Source: Myxococcales bacterium
GTDB taxonomy: Bacteria; Myxococcota_A; Polyangia; Polyangiales; Houyiibacteriaceae
Assembly: GCA_020354595.1 (NCBI GenBank)
Contig: CP070650.1
Coordinates: 133,388 to 138,913 of the forward strand
Direction of reading: 5' to 3'
Length of the DNA: 5,526 nt
Made by a program: the position numbers and the translations under genes. Positions 1-4,709 of the stretch are shown in pieces; the stretch's first letter is position 1, and every line of letters starts with the position of its first letter. The notes beneath the pieces are model-generated. The model was not told the origin of the DNA and searched no databases. It saw nothing but the letters and a program-made list of their open reading frames with translations.

Positions 1-1026
1 GAGCTCAGCCGCGGCGGACAGGCGTTTTTCGTCTACAACCGGATCGAGGGCCTCCACGAACGAGCGCAGCGCCTCCAGGAGCTCCATCCCACAGCGAGGA
101 TCGCGATCGCGCACGGGCAAATGCGGCCAGCGCTTCTCGACCGAACGATGACCGACTTCGTCGAGGGCGCGTATGACGTGCTCTGCTCGACAGCGATCGT
201 GGAAAGCGGCCTCGACATTCCGCGCGCAAATACGATCCTAATCGACCGCGCCGATGCCTTGGGGCTCGCGCAGCTCTACCAGCTTCGAGGCCGCGTCGGG
301 CGTTCCGACCAGCGCGCCTTCTGCTATCTCATCACGCCACCGCCGAATCAGATGTCGGAGGAATCGCGCATGCGGATGGAAGCGCTCGAGCGTTTTTCCG
401 GGCTCGGCTCAGGGTTCCGCGTCGCGACGTTGGACATGGAGCTTCGCGGCGCCGGAAACCTCCTCGGATCCGAACAGAGTGGCAACGCATCGCTCGTCGG
501 GTTCGACATGTTCGTGCAAATGCTCGGGGAAGCCGTCTCGGAGCTCAGGGGCGAGCACGTCCGGCACGATGTCGACCCGGAGCTCTCGATCGAGCTCGAG
601 CACTACCTCCCCGAGGAATACATCGACGACATCGGGCTCCGGCTCTCGCTGTACCGCAGGTTCGCGACGGCGTCCGACGAGCAAGCGGTGGACGAGCTTG
701 CTGCCGAGCTGGAGGAGCGCTTCGGCCCGCCCCCGAGGCCCGCAAGAAATTTCGTCCGCGTGATGTCTCTGAAGCCGCCGCTCCGGGAGCTGTGCGCGCT
801 CGGATGCGAGGCGGATCGGAACCGGGTGACCCTTCACCTGCGAGAGGACACTCCGTTGGATCCGGCCAAGCTGATGCCCCTCGTGGGCATCCCCGACGGC
901 GGTTGGAGCCTTTCACCTGACATGAAGCTGACGCGGCGCTATCGAGATGAGGACTCGGGTGACGCGGTCGATCGTGTACGCTCCCTACTTCGGGAGCTCG
1001 AGCCGCTTCGCTCGGCCCGAGAGTAA
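1..1026 (+). CDS. mfd: Transcription-repair coupling factor Mfd, C-terminal part (5' end outside window)
   Basis: Mfd is a double-stranded DNA translocase that pushes stalled RNA polymerase off damaged template and recruits UvrA for nucleotide excision repair. The window holds the last 341 codons, open from base 1 and ending in TAA at 1024-1026; the family is usually about 1,150 residues, so roughly the last 30% is here. Numbering from the first codon in the window, the second RecA-like lobe shows GGQAFFVYNR (5-14), IAHGQM (36-41), helicase motif V with STAIVESGLDIPRANT (63-78) and motif VI QLRGRVGRS (94-102). The translocation (TRG) segment specific to Mfd and RecG follows with LRGAGNLLG and EQSG (148-161). 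The C-terminal TRCF/D7 domain, which autoinhibits UvrA binding, spans about 197-330 and includes YLPEEYIDDIGLRLSLYRRF. The D7 domain separates it from RecG. No frameshift or missing motif is visible in the part present. Confidence 0.97.
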   Translation, partial: ELSRGGQAFFVYNRIEGLHERAQRLQELHPTARIAIAHGQMRPALLDRTMTDFVEGAYDVLCSTAIVESGLDIPRANTILIDRADALGLAQLYQLRGRVGRSDQRAFCYLITPPPNQMSEESRMRMEALERFSGLGSGFRVATLDMELRGAGNLLGSEQSGNASLVGFDMFVQMLGEAVSELRGEHVRHDVDPELSIELEHYLPEEYIDDIGLRLSLYRRFATASDEQAVDELAAELEERFGPPPRPARNFVRVMSLKPPLRELCALGCEADRNRVTLHLREDTPLDPAKLMPLVGIPDGGWSLSPDMKLTRRYRDEDSGDAVDRVRSLLRELEPLRSARE

Positions 1027-1033
1027 CGCGCCC

Positions 1034-1038
1034 AGGGA
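1034..1038 (+). promoter_or_regulatory. Weak Shine-Dalgarno site for the HEAT-repeat gene
   Basis: AGGGA lies six bases before the ATG at 1045. It is a moderate match to the anti-SD complement and is the only purine-rich stretch in the 18-base gap after mfd. There is no room for a terminator in this gap, which supports co-transcription with mfd. Confidence 0.45.
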
Positions 1039-1044
1039 TCCACA

Positions 1045-1686
1045 ATGGCACTCACCGACGAGCTTCAGCGCATCTTCGACGCAGATCGGGCGCTTCGAAA
1101 AGCGGAGGCAGACCTCCTTCGGAAGAAGCGCTCGGCAAGCCTCGTCGCCCTACTTCGAAGCGAAACACGCAATGCGCTGTCACTCGGTGACCGGGCAGAA
1201 GCGACGATGCGCCTCGAACGTTTGGCCGACCTCTGTGCTCAAGTGCCGGGTCCCGAGATGACCGATGCGCTGATCGCGATCTTGAACGATGGTGAGCCGA
1301 GGGTCCGGGTGGCCGCCGGCGAAGCGCTCCGAGACGTCGGTTTCGAGCGCTACGCGGAGGTCGCGCGCGGCATCGAGCGGGCGCTCGAACGTGGCGATGA
1401 GGGTCTTGCGATGTCCGAGCTTCCGTGGGTCCTCGCGGAGATCGCGGAGCCAAGCGCCTTGCCCTTGATTCGTCGCTTCCTCGACCACCCGAACGCCGAC
1501 GTGATCGCCGCGGCAATCGAGGCGCTTTCGCAACTCGGGGAGCCTGACGCCGCCTTAGACCTGAAACGATTCGTCGGAGACGAGCGCACCGTCATCATCG
1601 AGGACTTCGAGGAGGAAACGAAGACCACCCTCGGGGAGCTCGCAGAGGATGCGCTCCGAATGCTAGGCTACGCGGAGCACGACTAG
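1045..1686 (+). CDS. HEAT-repeat domain protein of unknown specific role
   Basis: This 213-residue soluble protein is predicted to be almost entirely helical, with no signal peptide or membrane segment. HEAT-like helix pairs are visible. The clearest are residues 71-99 (ALIAILNDGEPRVRVAAGEAL then DVG) and 137-165 (ALPLIRRFLDHP, then DVIAAAIEALSQLG), with a probable degenerate repeat at 168-208. Both show the D/N-x-x-x-V-x-x-A-A pattern typical of the family. The N-terminal 70 residues are charged helices (ADRALRKAEADLLRKKR at 13-29) and may cap the solenoid. An acidic insertion (EDFEEET, 186-192) interrupts the last repeat. HEAT solenoids bind partner proteins or nucleic acid; none can be named here. 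It follows mfd by 18 bases and is probably in the same transcript. The ATG has an AGGGA site in front and no earlier in-frame start is needed. Its TAG overlaps the stop of the convergent minus-strand gene. Confidence 0.85.
   Translation: MALTDELQRIFDADRALRKAEADLLRKKRSASLVALLRSETRNALSLGDRAEATMRLERLADLCAQVPGPEMTDALIAILNDGEPRVRVAAGEALRDVGFERYAEVARGIERALERGDEGLAMSELPWVLAEIAEPSALPLIRRFLDHPNADVIAAAIEALSQLGEPDAALDLKRFVGDERTVIIEDFEEETKTTLGELAEDALRMLGYAEHD
1683..1686. other. Shared stop-codon palindrome CTAG between convergent genes
   Basis: The plus-strand HEAT gene ends in TAG at 1684-1686. The minus-strand phosphatase gene ends in TAG read from 1685 down to 1683. The two stops interlock in the palindrome CTAG, a 4-base tail-to-tail overlap. 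No intergenic hairpin or U-tract terminator can exist here without lying inside one of the coding regions, and I see none nearby. Confidence 0.85.
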
Positions 1687-2804
1687 GGAGCTTCTCGGGT
1701 CCACAGCGCGCGACGCTTTGCTGCTTTGGCCCGCGCGCGATCTTTGGCGAACAGCCCCAAGTAGTCTTCGCGAACCAAGTCGACCTCGACGTAATCCGGA
1801 AGCTCCGCGCGCGCTTCCCGCATCGCGGTCACCAGCGACTGCAGCGGGCCGGACGCCTGCCCGAACGTCGACGGCTCGATGCCGCTCGAGATGGCCTGAA
1901 TCCGGTCGACTACCTGCTTGCTGAGGTAGCCCCGCCTTCGGAGGTCGTCGAAGCTGGCGACCAGAACCTCGGGATTGAAGGTGTGGGCGACCACGAGATC
2001 GGCTCCAACTCGTAGGACCGCCTGGGCGTCGAGCGCGCCGTCTTCGAGGAGGACGAGGGCCGGCTGGAAGTAGTTGTAGAAAGGGCAGACGCGCCGGCCG
2101 AAGTCACTGAACCCAGCGGTCGACGAGACGCGCTCGAGGTGAATGAAGATTCGGCGAACGGTGTCACCTCGGGGCACCCGCGCAGCGATGCGGACGAGCT
2201 CGGGAATGTCGTCGGGATACACTTGTGCGGCTTCTGCAACCTTCATCAGTGTCTCTTGGTCGACCCGCCCAGCGATGATGTCCGCATAGAGCGAGTAGAT
2301 GAACGCGTCTCCTTCCGCGTCATCACCGAACAGGATCTCATCGGTATCCGGAGACACGTTTGTGCGAGACCGAAGCAACGCCGTGAGCTTGTAGCTCACC
2401 TGATCTCGAAGGAAACGAAACTTGCCGCGCACCAAGTTGCGCAGGCTCGGCTTGAGCGTGAATCCGTCCCAACGAATTCCGTCGAGCCTCAACTTGGCCT
2501 CGAGAACGCTTCTCATTTGCTCGGGGCTTCCTGACAAGATGAAAATCGCGGCGGGTTCGGTCGCGCGAATCTCGCGCAGCAAGGTCCCGGCCCCAGGGTA
2601 CGAACGTTTGCGTGAAGCTGGCTCGAAGGCGGTCCGAACCAAATCGCGAAGGGTATCGAAGTCCGTCCGTAGATAGGTCTTGTCCAAGTCCCATCGGTAG
2701 ACGATGTCGTGTCTGCGTTCGCTCAGATCGGGCGGCACCAGGCGACCATAGCAGCCAACGCCCTGAAGATGCAGACCGAGTCGAAGCTGATATGGTCGTT
2801 GCAT
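1683..2804 (-). CDS. HAD-fold phosphatase-domain protein (App1/DUF2183-like) with an unknown C-terminal half
   Basis: The 373-residue product carries the four HAD motifs in order. Motif I is WDLDKTY (38-44; nucleophile D39, acid/base D41). Motif II is the serine in ILSGSP (S91). A lysine in the VSYKLTALL segment (K139) fits motif III. Motif IV is FGDDAEGD (159-166), which would bind magnesium. The DLDKT motif and GDDAEGD followed by FIYSLYADIIAGR resemble the App1 phosphatidate-phosphatase (DUF2183) group, so a metal-dependent phosphomonoesterase is likely; the substrate is unknown. Residues from about 182 to 350 form a second region I do not recognise, with RRVCPFYNYFQPALVLLEDG (237-256), and the protein ends in a basic tail (KDRARAKAAKRRALW). 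No signal peptide or transmembrane helix is clear, so it is probably cytoplasmic. The frame stays open to 3008, but that extension is antisense to the UPF0262 gene and serine-rich, so ATG at 2804 was chosen. GTG at 2738 is an alternative that still keeps motif I. An AAAGG lies only one base before the ATG, too close for a good ribosome site. Confidence 0.82.
   Translation of the reverse strand: MQRPYQLRLGLHLQGVGCYGRLVPPDLSERRHDIVYRWDLDKTYLRTDFDTLRDLVRTAFEPASRKRSYPGAGTLLREIRATEPAAIFILSGSPEQMRSVLEAKLRLDGIRWDGFTLKPSLRNLVRGKFRFLRDQVSYKLTALLRSRTNVSPDTDEILFGDDAEGDAFIYSLYADIIAGRVDQETLMKVAEAAQVYPDDIPELVRIAARVPRGDTVRRIFIHLERVSSTAGFSDFGRRVCPFYNYFQPALVLLEDGALDAQAVLRVGADLVVAHTFNPEVLVASFDDLRRRGYLSKQVVDRIQAISSGIEPSTFGQASGPLQSLVTAMREARAELPDYVEVDLVREDYLGLFAKDRARAKAAKRRALWTREAP
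2788..2796 (+). promoter_or_regulatory. Candidate extended -10 promoter for the UPF0262 gene
   Basis: TGATATGGT matches the extended -10 pattern TGnTATAAT at the TG and at four of six hexamer bases. It is one of the few A/T-rich spots in this region and ends seven bases before the ATG at 2803, which would put the transcript start at or beside the start codon and give a leaderless mRNA. There is no recognisable -35 hexamer at 17 bases and no Shine-Dalgarno site before this ATG. The element lies inside the first codons of the divergent phosphatase gene. Weak evidence on its own. Confidence 0.3.
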
Positions 2805-2806
2805 GC
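2801..2806. other. Shared start-codon palindrome GCATGC between divergent genes
   Basis: ATG of the UPF0262 gene is at 2803-2805 on the plus strand, and ATG of the phosphatase gene reads from 2804 to 2802 on the minus strand. The two start codons overlap by two bases inside GCATGC. The plus-strand start is supported because the N-terminal alignment to UPF0262 relatives begins right there. The minus-strand start is the more doubtful of the two. Confidence 0.6.
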
Positions 2807-3279
2807 CTTTGGAAGCGGTCGTTCTCGATGAGCGCACGCTGCAGCGTGGCTCCGAGGCCCAACGCGTCGAATGGGATAGAAACGTCCGCGAGCTCCTCGC
2901 GAGCTCGACCTGCAACATCGACGAAGCGGCCAGGCTTTGCATCGGTGTCACCGAGAAGCAGTTCGTCTTGGCCTTCGAGACACTGGACGGAGAGGCGATC
3001 AGAACCATCGCCGTCGAGCAGGAGAGCTTGTCCGAGCACGTGACCGACTACCTCGACATCGTTCGCCAGATCACCGCAGCCGACAGCTTCAACCAGATGG
3101 AAGCGCTCGACATGGCCAAAAAGGTCACCCACGATCGCGTGGGCCGCTTGCTCAAGCGGGAGCTGCGGGAGCTTGGTTTCGACCTCGAAACCTCGAGGCG
3201 ACTCTTCACCTTGTTGTTGTCGCTCAAAGTGGACACGACCCAGCTGCCCGGCCTTCGCGGGCACAAGGGGGTCCGCTAG
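2803..3279 (+). CDS. UPF0262 family protein
   Basis: This 158-residue protein matches the UPF0262 family (PF06793 as I recall), a conserved family of unknown function known mainly from Alphaproteobacteria. Recognisable family features in order are a short N-terminal strand ending in LDE, a helix with EWDRNVRELL (23-32) where relatives have a similar E-R-x-x-A-I-x-D-L-L-E helix, and a beta segment CIGVTEKQFVLAFET (46-60). Then come HVTDYLDIVRQI (79-90), MEALDMAKKVTHDRVGRLLK (99-118) where relatives have IEAIDMARRGIH, and ETSRRLFTLLLSL (129-141), the family's C-terminal signature. Full family length is about 155-160 residues, so the gene is complete. There is no signal peptide or membrane segment. 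The start at 2803 aligns with family N-termini, although no Shine-Dalgarno site precedes it. The next gene follows after 8 bases, so the pair probably forms one operon. Confidence 0.88.
   Translation: MPLEAVVLDERTLQRGSEAQRVEWDRNVRELLASSTCNIDEAARLCIGVTEKQFVLAFETLDGEAIRTIAVEQESLSEHVTDYLDIVRQITAADSFNQMEALDMAKKVTHDRVGRLLKRELRELGFDLETSRRLFTLLLSLKVDTTQLPGLRGHKGVR
2835..2848. promoter_or_regulatory. 14-base perfect palindrome, possible operator for the minus-strand gene
   Basis: CACGCTGCAGCGTG reads the same on both strands. It lies inside codons 11-16 of the UPF0262 gene and is centred about 38 bases upstream of the minus-strand phosphatase start, where a promoter or operator for that gene would have to be. 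A perfect 14-base palindrome is expected roughly 0.3 times by chance in a window this size, so the argument rests mainly on position. Confidence 0.25.
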
Positions 3280-3287
3280 TTGCCGCC

Positions 3288-3911
3288 GTGTCGGAGCTCG
3301 GGCATACGGATGCCATGGGCCGCTTGCGGGATTTGCTCAGCGTCGACGCGCCGGACATGCAAGCGATCGAGTCGTACCTCGACGGGCTCGAACCCGAGGA
3401 GCGCGTGGCCGAGGTTCGCACTCTGGGGCGCGCGCATCAGTCTCGTCTGTTCGATGCCGCGGACGGCTACAAGCCGATCTCGCTGGACGACCTCGTCCGG
3501 AGCGACCTCGAGCCGATGCAAGACGTAGTTCATTACGGCAAGAACTCGCTGCCGGCATTCAATCATTTCGCCAAGGTCTTCGTCCGCCCCAGCACATCCG
3601 AGCGACCCGAGCTCTGGGGCTACAATCGTGCCGGAGGATTCATCGAAACCGTCGTCGGCCCGGGCTACTTCGTCGCCTACCCGCACGAGGTCGACGGGGA
3701 AGTGCTGGTCGACTACCTGCGCGTCCCGGCGGGGCGTCCCGACCACTGGCCCGAGATCCTCCCGAACTCGGATCGCCTTTCGAAGTTGGTTTACAACGGC
3801 ACCCAAGACGTCCTGCGGGGCGTTTCCCGGCACGTGACGATCGGACGGGCGACGAAGGCAGGGAAGCCGATGAACGCCTGGTTCACCCTCTGCCGAGACG
3901 ACGCGTCATAG
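3288..3911 (+). CDS. Conserved-looking hypothetical protein (207 residues)
   Basis: I do not recognise the family. The product is soluble, with no signal peptide or membrane helix. Residues 10-60 are helical and charged, ending in SRLFDAADG (52-60). The rest looks like a compact mixed alpha/beta fold rich in aromatic and glycine motifs. These are VVHYGKNSLPAFNHFAKVF (80-98), ELWGYNR (108-114), VVGPGYFVAY (122-131), VDYLRVP (141-147), LVYNGTQDVLRGVSRHVTIG (167-186) and a near-terminal PMNAWFTLCR (194-203). The density of G, Y, W, H and N in these motifs suggests a conserved binding or catalytic site, but this is inference. It starts 8 bases after the UPF0262 stop, so it is likely translated from the same mRNA. 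The GTG at 3288 is chosen; ATG at 3315 (198 residues) is a good alternative. Neither has a well-placed ribosome site: AAGGGGG at 3265-3271 is 16 bases before the GTG, and a small GGCAT/ATGCC hairpin (3301-3314) abuts the ATG. Confidence 0.8.
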   Translation: MSELGHTDAMGRLRDLLSVDAPDMQAIESYLDGLEPEERVAEVRTLGRAHQSRLFDAADGYKPISLDDLVRSDLEPMQDVVHYGKNSLPAFNHFAKVFVRPSTSERPELWGYNRAGGFIETVVGPGYFVAYPHEVDGEVLVDYLRVPAGRPDHWPEILPNSDRLSKLVYNGTQDVLRGVSRHVTIGRATKAGKPMNAWFTLCRDDAS

Positions 3912-3946
3912 CGGGCGTCGGTGAACGGCTGTTCGGTTGGATCGGA

Positions 3947-3963
3947 TTGGACCTTTTTCGGCA
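3947..3963 (+). promoter_or_regulatory. Candidate sigma-54 (-24/-12) promoter before the 3993 gene
   Basis: TTGG at 3947-3950 and GCA at 3961-3963 place the invariant GG and GC exactly ten bases apart, as in sigma-54 promoters. Compared with the TTGGCACG-N4-TTGCA consensus, the core GG, GC, leading TT, one C and final A match, but the inner CA and TT do not. The predicted transcript start near 3974 would leave a leader of about 20 bases before ATG 3993. An imperfect tandem repeat, TCGGTTGGA then TCGGATTGGA (3933-3951), overlaps its upstream half, with TTGG spaced exactly 10 bases apart. This sits in the largest gap of the window (81 bases). Confidence 0.25.
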
Positions 3964-3983
3964 TTTGGGGAACACTGAAATGA

Positions 3984-3990
3984 CAGGGGG
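3984..3990 (+). promoter_or_regulatory. Purine-rich ribosome-binding candidate for the 3993 gene
   Basis: CAGGGGG ends two bases before the ATG at 3993. The purine tract resembles a Shine-Dalgarno site, but its spacing is shorter than usual. No better in-frame start with a better spaced site is visible, so the ATG is kept. Confidence 0.35.
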
Positions 3991-3992
3991 TC

Positions 3993-4658
3993 ATGACAGC
4001 GTCAGCCAAAGAGTCGGTCCATCCGCCGGCCGAGGACGCCCAGCTTCGAGAGGAAGGGGCTGGCTACTCGAAGCGCGACGAGGAGTTCGTGCGCCTTCTG
4101 CACGCTGCCGGCCTCGCCTGCGAGCTCGACACGAAACAACTCGCTTCAATCGCGGCGGGCATCGAGGAGTCGCGCGTCGATTCGAGACGCATGGACATCT
4201 TGGAGCTCTACTATCGCGGCAATGACGATGCTTCGGTTGCATCGCGCCGCCGGGGCAGCGACCGCTTTTTCATGCACAACGACTACTTCTCGGTGAACGC
4301 TCATCAGCTGGTGGCGTCACTAGCGAGCCTCAATCCGGAAATCACCGCGGTGAGCCTCCAACGCATTGGAACGGATGATGGTCCGCTGGTGCTACGCGCG
4401 GGAGAGCACTTTAGCGCCGTCACCGATGAAGACGACGAAGATGCCGAGAAGGGCACCGTCGCGGTGCGAGCGCTGGTCCGAGCCCTGAACGCACTGCTAG
4501 CCAAGGCCGAGGTGAGCGAGCGCCTGATTCCTCTGATCCCCGACGAGTCGCGAGAGCTGTATGTCGGCGTCACCGAGGATGGCGCGATGACCCTTCTGCA
4601 GGGTGGATGCACCGAGCTATCGGCAGTCGTCGCGCTTCGTGAGTTCGCGAGCTGGTAA
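3993..4658 (+). CDS. Hypothetical protein, acidic, 221 residues
   Basis: I do not recognise the family. The first 24 residues are polar and probably disordered, with no signal peptide. A helical segment follows (SKRDEEFVRLLHAAGL, 26-41, then LASIAAGIEESRVDSRRMDI, 50-69). Next are a conserved-looking motif ILELYYRGND (69-78), a basic stretch SRRRGSDRFFMHNDYFSVN (84-102), a central region with mixed strands and helices, and a strongly acidic loop TDEDDEDAEKG (144-154). A helix (VRALVRALNALLAKAEV, 158-174) and beta-like segments ELYVGVTEDGAMTLLQGG (188-205) come last. Nothing looks like a complete catalytic motif. It is separated from the upstream gene by 81 bases and from the downstream glutathione-reductase-like gene by 51 bases, so it may have its own promoter and may read through into the reductase gene. 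Codon use and GC look like its neighbours. Confidence 0.78.
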   Translation: MTASAKESVHPPAEDAQLREEGAGYSKRDEEFVRLLHAAGLACELDTKQLASIAAGIEESRVDSRRMDILELYYRGNDDASVASRRRGSDRFFMHNDYFSVNAHQLVASLASLNPEITAVSLQRIGTDDGPLVLRAGEHFSAVTDEDDEDAEKGTVAVRALVRALNALLAKAEVSERLIPLIPDESRELYVGVTEDGAMTLLQGGCTELSAVVALREFASW

Positions 4659-4696
4659 CGAAGCGCCAATTCAACCATACCTGTGCCCGAGAATTC

Positions 4697-4703
4697 GAGG
4701 TGA
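4697..4703 (+). promoter_or_regulatory. Strong Shine-Dalgarno site of the glutathione-reductase-like gene
   Basis: GAGGTGA is a full seven-base match to the complement of the 16S rRNA 3' end and lies six bases before the ATG at 4710. It is by far the best ribosome site in the window, fixes the start of this gene and predicts efficient translation. Confidence 0.8.
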
Positions 4704-4709
4704 GTAGGA

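Noticed and set aside
1..600. Frequent GAGCTC and CTCGAG hexamers, including one at the very first base.
   Set aside because: They follow from common Glu-Leu codon pairs (GAG CTC) in GC-rich coding sequence; no regular spacing or repeat unit was seen.
2805..3008. Extension of the minus-strand phosphatase frame upstream to an ATG at 3008.
   Set aside because: The added 68 residues are serine-rich, low in structure and fully antisense to UPF0262; HAD motif I already lies near the N-terminus without them.
2338..3264. A 308-codon open frame on the minus strand across the UPF0262 gene and the 5' part of the phosphatase gene.
   Set aside because: It is antisense to a family-supported gene over most of its length, has no recognisable domain, and is typical of the long spurious frames made by GC-rich third positions.
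2937..3287. Upstream extension of the 3288 gene to an ATG at 2937.
   Set aside because: The added residues are arginine-rich and overlap the UPF0262 gene in another frame; the recognisable protein-like sequence begins only at about 3288.
3276..3833. A 185-codon minus-strand frame opposite the 207-residue protein.
   Set aside because: It is a codon-phase mirror of the plus-strand gene, with no ribosome site and no recognised family.
3919..3960. Possible rho-independent terminator: short GAAC/GTTC stem and a later TTTTT run.
   Set aside because: The only stem is four base pairs and is not adjacent to the T run, so it does not form a credible terminator.
3173..4225. A 350-codon plus-strand open frame spanning two genes and their gap.
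   Set aside because: Its translation is dominated by Arg, Ala, Gly and Ser without domains, and it runs through two better supported genes in another frame.
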